A DNA stretch of 64,000 nucleotides from Elmis aenea (GCA_947652605.1 OX393576.1:50940966-51004965); one strand, 5' to 3'. Positions 23,076-35,780 are shown, counted from the first letter of the stretch. Numbers and translations: made by a program. Notes: generated from the letters alone by a model not told the origin.

Positions 23076-23670
23076 TAGATAGATCCTGTTGCAAAACGTT
23101 CTGTATTTAGAGTAATGTTTTTTTGATACTTATCTACACTAATGTCATTTAAATTATTTTGCACGAGCTGACAATTTAATCGCACTAAGAGAGTTTTCTC
23201 AGCCAATTTTAATCTGTTAAACGACTTCGTTTTATGTTTGTAAAATTTCGAGATTCAACCAGTTTATTAAAATAAAACTTTAAAGATTTAGGATACCCAA
23301 CACCACTTTATGAATGCAGCAAACGACTTGTATAAATCTACATACAGATGCGACATGGGTAAATTAAATCTTTTACGTAAGGATAATTCTGTAATTTACG
23401 AGACCATCCCAAACGCTTAATGGCGCATATGGTTTACGATATGCCGAAATGTGCAAGCGTTTTCAGTGACATACGAAACTCTCAGATGATTTTGCTGTAC
23501 ATAAAATACTATATTTTATGCGATAAATAAATATATCTAAAAGGCGCAGTTTGCGTTTGAACCACATGGAAAATATTGTTTAACTGCCGAGTTACGAAAA
23601 TAATATCGTTCGGAATAGTTTCATTAAAAGTTTGATTAACAAAATATAACTTTGACAGTCCTTATATTAC
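23076..23670. other. AT-rich spacer, nothing recognised
   Basis: No coding region or delimited repeat found. Confidence 0.5.
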
Positions 23671-23982
23671 AAGGGAGGGTCACGATATGTTGTCGCTAAA
23701 ATCTATCAAGGCTGTGTTTGTTGCATCAAGAACCTCAAAAATAAATCTTTTGCCGAATTACACGTGCCATTGATTATTTACATAGGAAATATAGGATATA
23801 TAGATTTTTTTTTTTTTTAAATAAAGGTAATTTTTGCGATCGTGTTGGCCACGAAATCGTCAGATATAAAATCAAAATTCTTTTATTTACCAATACGCGC
23901 ATTCTTTGCAACTAAAATGTGCACAGTTTTTGAAAACATTTTAACGGTTCCGAAGAAAAACGCAAAAAAAGAGCGTTGTAAA

Positions 23983-25170
23983 CAGGGACTGAGAACGGAA
24001 CGAAAACGAAAACGTTAAACGAAATTAACGGAAATTTTTTTAAGAACGAAAACGGAACCAAAAACGAAATTATTATTTTTCGTTCAAGAACGAAAACGAA
24101 ATAAATATTTTCCAAAACCGGTTTTAACCGGTTTTGTCACTATTTAAATTTTATTTGTTAAACACAAACGCGAATTTACCGTCTATGCTGGGGAGACTCC
24201 ACGAGGCAGTAAAAAATCTCACTTGAAATAAGTGAGCTTCACTTTTCTCCATATATTTACGTGAATATGTATTAACAACTTTATTGTTTATACTTGCAAT
24301 TTCGTGTAACACAATTAACGGTACAGATATTCTCTATTTCTAATTTGTTTTTTGGATCATCAATATAAAATATACATTTATATATATTATCAATGTGTAT
24401 GTTTTATTTGCGTTTAGTTAATAATAGTAACATTTATTCTTACTTCGAAAAGGACTAATGTAAAAGAAGATTTATTGGAAGATGTGTTGCTAGTAAGATT
24501 TAACGGAATGTGAAAATGTATATTGTTTGGTATGTAGTATGTACAAACTATAAAGTTAAAGTATATTTCAAGTTAATACCTATAAGTTTTTTTTTTAATA
24601 TCTTTTTTATTTATAACATTTAGTAAATTATCTACTTGAATTCATTATTTTGTCTTTTTAAATAATTACAGCAGGATCTTATTTAATTCAAATGCATATA
24701 TTTTTAGTACTAAAACAAATTTAAAACAGCACTTGCTATATTTTCATATTTTTAGATAAAGATCGTGTGTACAATTTAACCTAATCACGTTGTGCTTTTG
24801 CACCTTACGGGTGTTAAACTTAATAAAATGGTTAAATGTTAATGTGTTTAACGATTTGGTTAATTTAATATGGCGATGGTTCGCCAGTCTAAAATATGCT
24901 GTCCGTGAGCATCAAACCCCATCGTCATCGTTTATATTTTAGTTGAGACGCAAATATTGTTATCGTATTTATAGAGGGTTGTGGTGACTAGAAAAAAAAA
25001 ATGTTTTTTGACGACAAAAAAATATTGTAAAACCGGTTTTAACCGTTATTATTTCGGTTCACGAAAACGAAAAAAGAATTTTTTCGGTTAGAACGAAAAG
25101 AACGAAAACGATATATTTCGTTTTCGTTCCGAACAGAAATGAACGGATTTTTTTTCGTTTTTAGTCCCTG
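23983..25170. mobile_element. hAT-type element, GAACGAAAACGA-rich ends
   Basis: It starts CAGGGACTGAGAACGGAACG and ends TTCGTTTTTAGTCCCTG. The flanking 8-mers GTTGTAAA and CTTGTAAA differ at one base. Both subterminal regions are arrays of GAACGAAAACGA-like words, and AACCGGTTTTAACCG occurs near both ends in inverted arrangement. No transposase is readable; the minus-strand frame at 23912-24115 crosses the boundary and is spurious. Confidence 0.85.
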
Positions 25171-25240
25171 CTTGTAAAAGCGGCTTTCCCTATGTTAAAC
25201 GCCTGTGCAAGTGGCAAAGATTAAGTTATAACAGATATAC

Positions 25241-25672
25241 CAGGCCTGGCCAAAAGGCGGCCCGCCATGTTAAATTGTGCGGCCTGGCGATTTTATAATT
25301 TTATTGAAACTTTAGTTTCTCGTTGTAAGTGCTTTTGGATCCACATATGTTTGTGAAACATTTTTTTCTAAGATGAAATTTACAAAGTGTTCATCACGTG
25401 CTGATGCCAATTTTTAAAACCAGCTAAGATGTACTACGTCGATCGTCGAACATAAATACCTATAGATTTACAAAAATTAAGTGAAAAAAAGCATAAACAA
25501 ATATCTCATTAATTAAGACTCGAAAGTTAATTTACTACCTCTGTATATTATATATATAACAATAAAGTTTTATTCATTTTGGATTTGGATTACATTTTTT
25601 AAAAGTGCGGCCCGCTGTAACGTTGCGCGTCATCAAAGTGGCCCGTGAAACCATTTGGGTTGGCCAGGTCTG
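25241..25672. mobile_element. hAT-type MITE, CAGGCCTGGCCAA ends
   Basis: The left end CAGGCCTGGCCAAAAGGCGG and the inverted right end CAGACCTGGCCAACCCAAAT are followed by GCGGCCCG on both sides. The 8-bp duplication AGATATAC is exact (25233-25240, 25673-25680). GGCCNGC words just inside the ends are typical of Charlie-type hAT termini. Confidence 0.92.
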
Positions 25673-25852
25673 AGATATACCATAACTTCTCAAATCATAG
25701 CGCTTTCGCTGGGGTTTCGTTTTACACGATTTTCTCCGGAACCATTTAAGATATTTTTAAAAACTTTGCACCATTTTACTTGCAAAGTATGCGCGCATTG
25801 GTAAATAGAATAATTTTGATTTCATCTCTGACGATTTCATGGCCATCGCAAT

Positions 25853-26826
25853 TAGGGATTGTAATACCGGTTTACCGGTTTACCGGTAAATCGCAAAAAA
25901 GTCTCTTCAAATTTTACCGGTAATTTGCCAATTTTTTACCGGTAATTCCGGTAATTTTACAATATTTTTCCAATAATGATAAAAATCTAAATCAAATAAT
26001 CAAAAAAATATATTGACTTATTTTCAAGGAGAAAAAATAAGGGGAAAATAGATACAAATGGAATATGATTGTTTATTCACTTCTCTGTCAAATATCTCGC
26101 ACAGTAATTTATAAATAAATATCTGACTATCGTCTTCTTATGGCAAACTAAGTCTACAAAACATTTTTCTTTTGGCGTTTTTGTGTATTCGCAACAAAAG
26201 CCGAGATAATTAAGTTTAAAAATTTTGATCGATTTCGGTTTTTCCGTTAAATCACGCAAGCCATGGCATTTTTAAACAAAACAAGATCTTGTTTAAAATA
26301 CACACCTAAATAGCTAACTTTTGTCCCATTTAACCAACCTTGTACTTGTATATTCATTATTTACGGAGATAGCAATAGTGTCCCATGGAAAAGAACAACC
26401 TGTGTACTCTTATTTTATATTGAATTATATTATTATTATTACATAAAAAAATTTAAGTTGATGGCTCTTAACTGATATATTGTATGAAACTGATTGTGAT
26501 AGTTTAGGCTTCAACTATCCCAATCAGTTACATACTAAATAAATATATATTTTTTTAATATGGTTTTCGGAGTTTATCCGCGTAATATTTAAATTTGCTC
26601 GACGTTTCGGCAAGCTCTCCCTATAGGGATACGCGGATAAACTCCGAAAATTATATTAAAAATGTTAGTAACCGCGAAAATCTAAAAAAAAAAACAATTA
26701 TATCTATATACAATATGTGTACATATAATATTATGATTTACCGGTAAATTACCGGTAAACCGGTTTTGGTTGAAAATTTTACCGAATTACCGGTAATTCA
26801 AAAAGTCGATAAATTTACAATCCCTA
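25853..26826. mobile_element. hAT-type element, TAGGGATTGTAA ends, TACCGG arrays
   Basis: TAGGGATTGTAATACCGG at the left pairs with TTACAATCCCTA at the right. The 8-bp duplication ATCGCAAT is exact (25845-25852, 26827-26834). Next to each end lie several TTACCGGTAAA words, so the subterminal regions can fold on themselves as well as pair with each other. The interior holds two hairpins (26488-26660). No transposase. Confidence 0.92.
26488..26660. repeat. Two hairpins inside the hAT element
   Basis: First hairpin: AACTGATTGTGATAGTT at ~26490 pairs with AACTATCCCAATCAGTT at ~26513. Second: TTTTCGGAGTTTATCCGCGT at ~26564 pairs with ACGCGGATAAACTCCGAAAA at ~26630, an exact 20-base arm around a ~45-base loop that contains CGACGTTTCGG. 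These may be a further small insertion, but no target duplication was found. Confidence 0.6.
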
Positions 26827-27002
26827 ATCGCAATCGCAAAACTTACATTTATTATTACATTTTTTAGTTTTGTTTTTGCTATTTTTGCTCTGTAAATCAT
26901 TAATGACACGTATAACTCTGAAAAACATTTATATTTGATGTTCTTGATGCAAGAAACACAGCATTGATCAGATTCTAGCGACAATATATCGCGACCCTTC
27001 TT

Positions 27003-28550
27003 TTTTAGTACGAAAGCAAATAAAATTAAAACATGGTAACCAAAATAATGTTTCGGGTTCTATTTCTTCAATAAGTTTTCATAAACGTCTAAATATGTGA
27101 TACACGAACTTTGTGGCGCAATCTCTTACCTAAAGAGGTACTCAGGACTGTGACACGACCCACTAAAATATCCAATTCATCTGTTTGACCACTAAAATTA
27201 TGCTAAGACTAAGATTTGGTAAAAGGTCTTGTGACTTGAGATGTATGTATATGTAGGCATCATTTTTTTATTATCTGATAGATTTTAATTCCAAAAACAA
27301 ATGCATTGTAGGGACTAAAATGCGTTTTTTTTGTAAAAAAATATAAAAATCAAATGTTTTTTTCTTTGTTTTGGGGTCTTATGATTTTCTGATGCCTATC
27401 GGCGTCGAAGTGATGACTTAACTTAATTTTTGTTAATTGTTTTATATTTTTCATTGTTTTTCCTAACTGTACACCCAGTTGCTCTATTTTATCTCCTATG
27501 CTTTTAGCTGATACCACTCTGTTTTGGCTTTAACTTTTTCATTTACTTTTTTCTTCATTTAGCCGTATCACTTTTCATTTGACTAAACTATTTTAGGCAC
27601 TAGTTTATTTTTTGCTTCATTTACGGTGGTTTGTTTATGTAACTGGTTTCCTTAAAAATATCAATTTAATAGCTGTAATTTCTGCTTAGTTTATATAGAT
27701 AGTATTATTGTATACAGTGGTTGAATTATTAAGATTTAATTTTAATTGTTTATGTCCTTTTGACTTTATTCACGACTTACAAATTTTGATGTTTGAAATA
27801 AGTTTTTTCTTTGCTTTAATTGATTAATTTCGTTTCCACACATCTTTTCGAAATGCATACCTACATGTTTACCGTATCTCCCATTCTGATTTGTTTTGTG
27901 TAAAAAGTAACGCACTGGACTAATTGAAGTGGCGAAAATGCTTGTAACCAATTTGGTATTCATATATTCAGTAATTAAAACTTTACTATGCATACACTAT
28001 AAATATAAAGTTGCATATGACGGTTGTCAGCTAGTACACAGTTAAATTTACCATTGTGCAAGTGACAGCTCTGAAATGATTGCTAGGAAGGTACAAACAA
28101 GTATTTCTAGTAGGCGATGATGAGTTATAATAACTGTTCAAGATGCAAGTGTATGGTTTAATTTAACAGGTTTCTACATTTGCAATTTGTAACTCTGCTG
28201 AAATGACGACAAATAGCTTAACAGTTTCAAGCTGTTTATAATTTCAAAAGTTGGTACAACAATTTCTGCCATCAATATAGCAAGAAATGCTCCTTATCTT
28301 ATATCTTTTAAAACTTTTAAACTAGTGACAAAAAATATTTTAAAAAAATTGTGTAGTTGACACACATTATAAATTTTTTGATGCGGAATGACACCATCAA
28401 AGATGAAATGTGATAAGCAGCTTACGAGTCCTGACGGTGAACGTTTGGTTGAACCGCTTTGCAGAAAGTCGATATTAGTAATGTTTAAAATTCGTGATAT
28501 CTTAACGAGTACTGACTAAATTTAAGTCCAAAATGCAATTTCAATAATGT
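27003..28550. other. AT-rich stretch, nothing recognised
   Basis: The minus-strand frame at 27766-27993 has no recognisable domain. No RNA gene or delimited repeat found. Confidence 0.5.
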
Positions 28551-28554
28551 ATAA

Positions 28555-28745
28555 TGTGTTGTCCACATAGAAGGGGATTTCGTAAACAGTAAGAGCTACA
28601 AAGAAGTTTAAATTAGACAAATTGTTCCATTTTCGAAGACCTATTCAGTGATGCTTAAACACGCTAGATAATAAACAAAAAACAAAATAAGTTTTTTTAA
28701 ATCGTTAATAACTAAGTTATACTTGATGGTACAAAAATATTTTTG
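28555..28745 (-). repeat. Dispersed repeat, inverse relative of 14580-14775
   Basis: GGGATTTCGTAAACAGTAAG followed by AGCTACAAAG, AATTAGACAAA and, at the far end, AGTTATACTTGATGGTA follow in the inverse order of the repeat at 14580-14775. It carries the conserved TCGTAAACRGTAAGAG motif shared with the foldback family. Confidence 0.65.
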
Positions 28746-31700
28746 GGGATAAAGTTGTAGATTTTTTTACGCAGTGTAAAATGAAAACATTGATTTGTTT
28801 CAATATTGTTTAAATTGTTAGATAAATTACAAACTTGCATTTTTTTAAATGGAAACCATAGTTGGCTATGACCTCATGAAAAAGCATTTTTTTTTCTCTT
28901 TCCAATAATATAAGGTTTAATATATTTATTTTGATAATTAGGCTCAAAACAAATAAAACTCGTCAAAAAGTCCCTATGAAGCTAAAGAGTATCATTACAC
29001 AAATAAAAATTAGTTCTGTCATTTAACGCAAATTTTAACTAATGTAAAAGTAAAACATTAAATCAAAAATAAACCAAAATTTATTGATTTTTATAAAACA
29101 GCTTCTCGTCTAATGATTATGAAACAGCTTTTTTTATTTACTTGAATATCTTAATCAAAATATTTATACAATAAAAACAATACAAAAGTCGACTTTTAAG
29201 TATAACAAAATTATTTTTTAACCAATTTATTTTACGCATTTGTTCAACATGAAATTTGTAATTTTTTAAATCGAATATTTAATTAAAATAGTATAATAGA
29301 ACTGTTTCCAAGTTTGTGTACTTTAAGTATGATAATTTTTTTTGTGAGTTAATTTAAAAGATAAATAAAATTTAAAAGTAGCACTTGAATTTTCCGTTGT
29401 TGAATAACAAATCGCTTCAAGGTATTAGTTGATGTACTAACCTCAAAAACGTAGTTCAAACACAACGTCTAAAACAAACAAATCATGTTTTATTTAAACG
29501 TAATAGTGGTATTTTATACGGACGTGTTTGCTCCTGTATTTACATACAAGCTAACCACAGGTTTGTGTGTTTATCTGTAATGTAATTTAATGTAAGTTGT
29601 TGATTGTAAACGTAACCGAACTTTCAAGTAAATTCAAAAGGTTTTTTTTTTATGGTTTATTGCACTAAAAATAAAACTCTCGCAAAAGTGGTTTACTTTA
29701 ATTAAAATCAGTAAAACACAGTAGGTAGGTATATACTTCAAGATTTTTTAAATTTAAATCTTAACTCCTGTCAAAGTGTACATAAATATTAAATAAAGAG
29801 TTTTAAAAACATCATCCCGTTACAGGCATCTTGATTACAACAGGAATTACGAGAAGTCGATTTTTGGTTGGAACACTATTTGAGCAATTAATTGTTCATT
29901 AAAATAGAAACCTTATTTTGATTTACACTGCAAAAAAATGTTTTCATTGTCTCCTTATAAACAGGGTACATCAAATGCAACGACGAGGGTGGAAGTTTCA
30001 GATTAAATAAGGCAAAATTTTCGATAGTCAGTGATACTTTTACTTTTTTTAAATTAATATTAGACAAACTACTTAAAAAGAAAAAACTAAAATTATGACA
30101 TTTTTAAATTCTAAATATTGGTGATAAAAGTTGGCGCATGACCTGAAACTAATTTTAAGATTAAAAAAAGTTCGATAAAAATTCATACGACACTAGACTT
30201 TGGCCATTTTAGAAATATTCGCAGAGTAAAGTGGCCTTATTTTAAGAGATCTAAAAAAAAATATGCGTTATAATTTTATATCTCCTAATATTTTATACAG
30301 TTACCTACCAAGTTGTTTGGTCAATATTTGTCTTTCGTATAAGCTCTCAACCTGGCATTATTTATCTCGCTTAGGGGTACCGCCCTATTGTTTTCAGACT
30401 TCGCAGTCTTATTTACCTTTAAGCTAGATGTTGCTCTCTTACCGTGCCTTTATTGACTCGACAAACAATAAGAAACAGAAAAATTTAATGTAAATATTAA
30501 CATGTTAAAAAACTCAAGTCATACAAACAATTCAAAATTCCTCTAGTACAACACAAAAATGTTCATCTCATTCGTTCGTTAAACGAAAGCATTTACTAAC
30601 GATTTCATGTTATTAAGATACTTCAACAAAAATGTACCTAATCATATTACGAGGGGATATTCCTAAGAAACATATTTTCTTCATTAAAAATTTAGTAGCC
30701 TGGCTCATTTACAACAGGTAGAGCTATTGAACGTGCGCTGTGTCTTGAAAATGGTCAAGTAAAACAAAATTTTTGTAAAAATGTCAAACCTCTTGCATTC
30801 AATGTAGGCCTTTAAAACAATCTTTTACACTAAAACGTCAAAGATTCGTGTTTTCTAAGCGGATAATATGAATAAAGGGTTCAGAGTTCCATTTTCGATT
30901 AAATTTGGTACAAAGGATAAAAGAAAACTTTGTATAGTTTGAATTTCGTTTGGTGGTTTTGTGTTTGATGGATTTCCATTGTATACGTTAACCTTTTTTA
31001 TTTTATTTTACGCTATATTACTGAATAATGTAGACCTTAAGAATTCCATACGTAAATATATTTTGCGAACTGAAGCAGCAGTCTGTAGAAAAGTTTAATG
31101 ATGCTGTTTGAGTAGAAAGTCTTTTGCAGTACAAAAATGTTTTGGACACATCCAATTAGAATTTTTATTACAATAACAAAAAAGTTGTTTTTATTAACTG
31201 TGGCTCAAAAAACATTGTTTTGGCAGAGGAATTAATTAAAGGAAGATATTACTTTAAAACTAACTCATCTACAGGTACGTTAAATGCATTAATTATTTAG
31301 GTGATTAATTTTTGTATCACAAATACGTTTGATTAAAGTAACTTATTTTTTATGACGAAACTATTGTGGAAATGCTAAACCAATTTTGATTTGATACTTT
31401 CATTTTGTTGTCAGACGCCTTATTAATAGTTTATTACTTACATAAACTAATAAATAAAAAGGCTACTGACGTACAGACGAAAGCTTCGAAAATGGTCTAG
31501 CACTTCTGCAAGAGATTTTTTCAATTTTTAGGTTAAATTATTAATCGATATAACAAACACTCTATAAAATAAGACCCTAGAAACTTTTTCTTACATAAAT
31601 AGGTTTTTCACGGGCGAGAATTCAACACATGACTTCTTTCATTAGCAGATCTCAAGGGTAATTTTCTTAACACAACTTCCGTAAAAGAATACACGACTAA

Positions 31701-32452
31701 TAATTTACTTCCTGTGAAATAACTTTAATTATATAATAATGACGAAATAGTAATCATAAACGTATGTATACAAAGATAGATTGATTTACAATCTGTTAAT
31801 TAACTAATAAACTACGGTCATTAACTATTATTTATAACTTTCATAATAATCAGTGTAGTATCAGAAACTTTAAATAATTTGTTATATGCGAAAAGCTAAA
31901 ATTTTAGTGTCGATCAAATAAAATGCATTGGACACTTTTCAAGATTTCGAGGTATTATTCTTCAACTATATCTCCATTTTTTATTTTTTGAGAATAATTA
32001 GAAGAAAAAATGTTCCTGAACAATCTTTTTTTTTTTTTTATTGTTTGCAGTAGAAAAAATTATAAATTCATCTTCGACGAAGTCGATTTTGTTGAGAAAA
32101 TACCAAGTCAAACAAAAGTAATTGCTTTGCGACAAGAGAATTAAGATTGTAACAACAATAAGCGACTAAAACATAATTACGCTCTGTCGTACGGTTTTTG
32201 TGTAATAATCCGGTAAATGTACCTCCAATCATTGCGTAACTGCACACAATACAGTCTAGAACTCAATGGAATGTAGTTTTGGCACCTTTTTCCAGCCATA
32301 TTTTTTGTTTGTTTGAGGATTGTTGTACCTACTTAAATTTGGCGGATAACTTTTTTCTTAATATCACACAGACGTCAACATTTTATGAATCGTCATTCAT
32401 TTGTTGTTGTGACGTACTCTGTACTTAATCCTTTACATACAATAATTTTGTC
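28746..32452. other. Long AT-rich stretch, nothing recognised
   Basis: About 3.7 kb without a supported coding region, RNA gene or delimited transposon. An ACAGGGTACATC word at ~29963 might be a decayed element end, but no partner was found. Confidence 0.5.
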
Positions 32453-32460
32453 TTTATAAA

Positions 32461-33014
32461 CAGGGGTTTGGAGCGGAGCGCGGAGCTGGAGCGCGGAGCA
32501 GCTGAGCAATGGGTTTTTGCCCGGAGCGGGAGCGGAGCCCGGAGCAAATAATTTTGATTGCTCCACTGCTCCACTTTACTATTATAAACTACAATTTTTT
32601 TTTTTATGAATTATTCTCATGGGTATAGTATTTAATAAAATTATAAATAAACTAAATTTGATTTTTTTGAAGTAAAATTATTATAATGTAACTTTTCTGA
32701 ATATTAATTTTCATTATTTTGTATTTGAATTTTGAAAAATTTTAAAGAACTTTTTTTTCTTTTTTTAACTTTTGAAGATCAATAATTTGGTCATTTATTT
32801 AACTTCACTTGTTTGTTAGGGTCAAATATTGTAATTTTTGGTCCATTTCCACATATCTCATAAAGTTTTAGCTTCGTTTTAAAAAACAAATTTTTAAATA
32901 AAAAAACTTATTTTATTAATATTTGGAGCGCGGAGCGGAGCTGGAGCAGGCATCTTGATGCCGGAGCGGAGCTGGAGCGGAGCAACTAAAAAATTGGACT
33001 GCTCCAAACCCCTG
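32461..33014. mobile_element. hAT-type MITE, CAGGGGTTTGGAGC ends
   Basis: The ends CAGGGGTTTGGAGCGGAGC and GCTCCAAACCCCTG are flanked by the exact 8-bp duplication TTTATAAA (32453-32460, 33015-33022). Both ends are made of GGAGC/GGAGCGG words repeated many times, a strong purine bias on one strand, around an AT-rich middle. The relative at 41888-42276 is shorter. Confidence 0.93.
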
Positions 33015-33022
33015 TTTATAAA

Positions 33023-33688
33023 CAGCAGCTTTGTTGTTGTTCGTATTTAATTTTTCACTCTCCAGCTTAGTAAGTCAAATAATGCAAGTTTTTTTGTAGT
33101 ATTGCGTACTAAAGCATAAGGGGCAACGTTTCAATGAATTTCATAGTCGATTTGACTTAAAATGTCAATTGTGTGTATCTTCTTTGGCCCTCAAACATCT
33201 CGGGGTGGGTCGTAATCCCTCTTGACCCCTTTTTCACAGTGACTGCTATACATCTTCATACAAATCATTTCTTACCCTTATATCACCTTTATGCGCCTGA
33301 ACAGAAATAAATATTTGTACAAAGTGTCAAGGAAAACAAACTGCGGGTGGTCTAGCAAAGAAATATAAAGTTGTGTAAATAAAGATAAAATTGTTAAATT
33401 CCTTGGAGGAGTAACAAACATGCACGATTGATTCGCTATTTTATTCTGTTTTATTAGCATTATGTAAATTAGCACGCGTATGGCATTAAGTGTGTCCCCT
33501 TTTACTGCTAAATGAGGGATTCAGCCGACCTTTACTCATACTGATTAGTCATATTTTGCACAGGATATCAGTGTACAGGGGGAATAAATTTTAATATCTA
33601 TGTAAACGGGGAACGTAGACAATAATTAGCGTACCTACTTTGGAAATTGTAGCAAACTCAACTTCTTTCTGGTTATTTAATGTATAAT
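33023..33688. other. Spacer, nothing recognised
   Basis: The minus-strand frame at 33278-33475 has no recognisable domain; no element ends found. Confidence 0.45.
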
Positions 33689-33689
33689 A

Positions 33690-34311
33690 TGTTACGGCCA
33701 AAGCCCGAAATCGGCCAAAGTGAAAAGTGGCCGGCTAATTCGAGAAACGGTCAATGTCGCTGGTAATTGACCGGCCAATGTCCGATCTTTTCTTGATTTC
33801 GGGATTTGGCCCAGTCAGTTTGAGGAATGGCATGGAACGATCGGCCACAGTCGGAAGAAAAAAGTCAAGAGCAGATTTTGGTGCGTCTGTATAACTTCAT
33901 ACTTGATACAATCTCTTTACTTTATCCATCTCAAAACAAAGGGTATTTGGGAATCTAGTACTGTCGCGGCAATTACCATTTATTACCTAAATGTTTATTG
34001 CTTAAAAATAAAACAGCTTTAACAGACCTCCAACCTGACCCTCTTTTACTGATGAAATGAATGACGGTCAGGTTAAAGGTCGGTTAAAGTTTGATTTTAA
34101 AGGAAACAAACGGTATTTGGGAGTTTAGTACTGTATTGCATCAGCACATTGAATTTTGGCCAGGGATTTCCCGCCACTCCGAAATAGCCGGCCAAAGTAG
34201 CATATACAATGTTAATTTCAAGTAATCGGACCTTGGCCATACCTCTCGGCCAAAGTGCGAAAGGGCCGGCCAATTTGGGAACTGGCCGGACTTCGGGTTT
34301 TGGCCGTAACA
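33690..34311. mobile_element. DNA transposon with TGTTACGGCCAAA ends, class unclear
   Basis: The left end TGTTACGGCCAAAGCCCGAA and the inverted right end TGTTACGGCCAAAACCCGAA match over most of the first ~27 bases, with further GGCCGGC/GGCCAAAGTG words inside both arms. The flanks read ATA / TAT, so no clear duplication can be called. The middle (about 33940-34130) contains CCTGACCCTCTTTTACTGAT, also found at 60699-60770. Minus-strand frames at 34097-34359 are repeat sequence. Confidence 0.75.
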
Positions 34312-34965
34312 TATACAAAATCGAATCATTGCATGGTAGTTGCAGGAGAGAGCTGCCAAAATCGTACGACCTATAATAGTTTATTTTTTTACCAAAATAT
34401 TTGCCCCTAAAAAGCGACTTTAATCGAAAAACTTTGTATAACTGTACGTATTTTTAAAAGTTTATAGTCATTGTCAGTGGCGGCTCGTAAGAACTTGCAA
34501 TGAAAAGGCTGTAGCGAAACGCGTAACAAAAATTTAATTTTGACTACTGGCGGGCCTTAAAAAATCATTATTAGTAAAAATTATAGATACTAATAATACG
34601 ATTTGTGTATAAAACTGTTAATTACATTGTTATATTATCCATTTATATTTTAATTCCTTTGCTAATTTATGGATGACTCTTTTATTGAAATTAGTGATAT
34701 ACCCCCAATAAAAAAAATTTAGTTTCAATGTTTTTGCTGAGGTAATCGCAAAAAAACTGATTTCTTATAAATATTGAACAGAATTATTGATTTAATTTTG
34801 ATTCATGTTTAATAATTTAGATTTTAAAAATGTCAATAACATTTTTGAAAAATGAAACGCTTAAAATAAATTATTAGCTCGTAAGCTCTAGTTTGGCTTG
34901 GGCTGCCCAATAGCATGTATATCACGTGACACACCCACTCCATGACTACTCGCTACTTCGTATTC
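34312..34965. other. Spacer with one hAT-like end
   Basis: CAGTGGCGGCTCGTAAGAAC at ~34476 looks like a hAT terminus, but no matching right end or 8-bp duplication was found. The rest is AT-rich. Confidence 0.4.
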
Positions 34966-34969
34966 AGGT

Positions 34970-35780
34970 TGTTCCAGTTATCGTGAACAGTAGGGGTGGG
35001 CGATATCCAAATTTCGATATCGAATATTGATATCGAAATTATATCGATATATCGATATATCGGAATATCGATATATCGATATATATCGACATATCGAAAT
35101 TTCGATATAAAAGCGGCGCGAAGCTAAAAAAGTCGGTAAAAAAGTGAAAAAAGAGACTGGTGACCTAAAAAAAAAAAAAAGCTTCTCGCCCTTAAAATAT
35201 CGATATATCGGAATGTCGGAATATCGATATATCGATATTCCGATATTTCGATATATCGATATCAAAATTATATCGATATATCGCCCACTCCTAGTGAACA
35301 GCATGGGGATCTCGTAAACAGTAAGAGATACAGAGTTGGTTAAATGTGTCAAAATGATGAAGAGCTGTAGGGCTGCAGCTGCAGCCTATGGACGAGCTCT
35401 AGAGCTTATTAAATCCATTACAAAAATTGTCAATTGATAGTAAAGGCAGCTAACTTGGCGTTCATTAGAAATAAAAAAAACTTGACTCGGGATTTCAAAA
35501 ACTAAGCACGCTGGATTAATGCTGATAACGCCAGATGATTAGGGCTTTTGTAAAACTTTAGAGTACCAAGTTGCAGAGTTCTGATGTTGATAATAAAAAA
35601 ATTATTAAGAAAATAAGGTATCTAATTATGTTTAACAGTTTTTAAAAAAATTCAGGAATGGGTCACGATTTCAGTTAGGATGCTTACTAAGCACGTAAAA
35701 ACACACTTTTTTATTAATTTAACCATCGTCCTATCTCTAACCGTTTCCGAGATCTCCACATTTTTCACTTTGAAACGTAC
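34970..35780. mobile_element. Decayed foldback of the GGGGATCTCGTAAAC family
   Basis: The left part TTCCAGTTATCGTGAACAG then CATGGGGATCTCGTAAACAG matches the ends of the 53395-56110 foldback. An inverse TAACCGTTTCCGAGATC lies at ~35739 and a possible end at CATGTATA near 35782. A hAT element is inserted at 34991-35293. A perfect 16-base palindrome, GGCTGCAGCTGCAGCC, lies at 35371-35386. Confidence 0.6.
34991..35293. mobile_element. hAT-type MITE with CGATATAT palindromic core
   Basis: The ends TAGGGGTGGGCGATATCC and ATATCGCCCACTCCTA are flanked by the exact 8-bp duplication GTGAACAG (34983-34990, 35294-35301). Both halves are arrays of CGATAT / TATCGA / AATATCG words, each a short palindrome, around a GGCGCGAAGC centre. 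The 124-codon minus-strand frame at 34978-35352 is low-complexity Ile/Tyr/Arg/Ser from this repeat and is not a protein. Confidence 0.93.

Larger units (their letters stand above)
23674..27002. mobile_element. Foldback element split by three hAT insertions
   Basis: The left end GGGAGGGTCACGATATGTTG continues TCGCTAAAATCT and GCTGTGTTTGTTGCATCAAG. The right end gives the same sequence inverted (GAAGGGTCGCGATATATTGT). Matching continues inward through GAAATCGTCAGA / TCTGACGATTTC and CAATACGCGCATTC / GTATGCGCGCATTG. Taking out the hAT elements at 23983-25170, 25241-25672 and 25853-26826 with one target copy each leaves a foldback of roughly 0.7 kb. No coding; the target duplication of the foldback itself is unclear. 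Confidence 0.82.

Noticed and set aside
23912..24115. 67-codon minus-strand frame with Phe/Val-rich sequence
   Set aside because: It is the translation of the GAACGAAAACGA array of a hAT end and crosses the insertion boundary.
34978..35352. 124-codon minus-strand open frame, the longest in the window
   Set aside because: It is a low-complexity translation of the CGATAT palindromic repeat inside a hAT MITE and crosses the element's boundaries.
35371..35386. Perfect 16-base palindrome GGCTGCAGCTGCAGCC as a regulatory site
   Set aside because: Isolated, within a decayed foldback, with no gene nearby; chance or repeat-derived.
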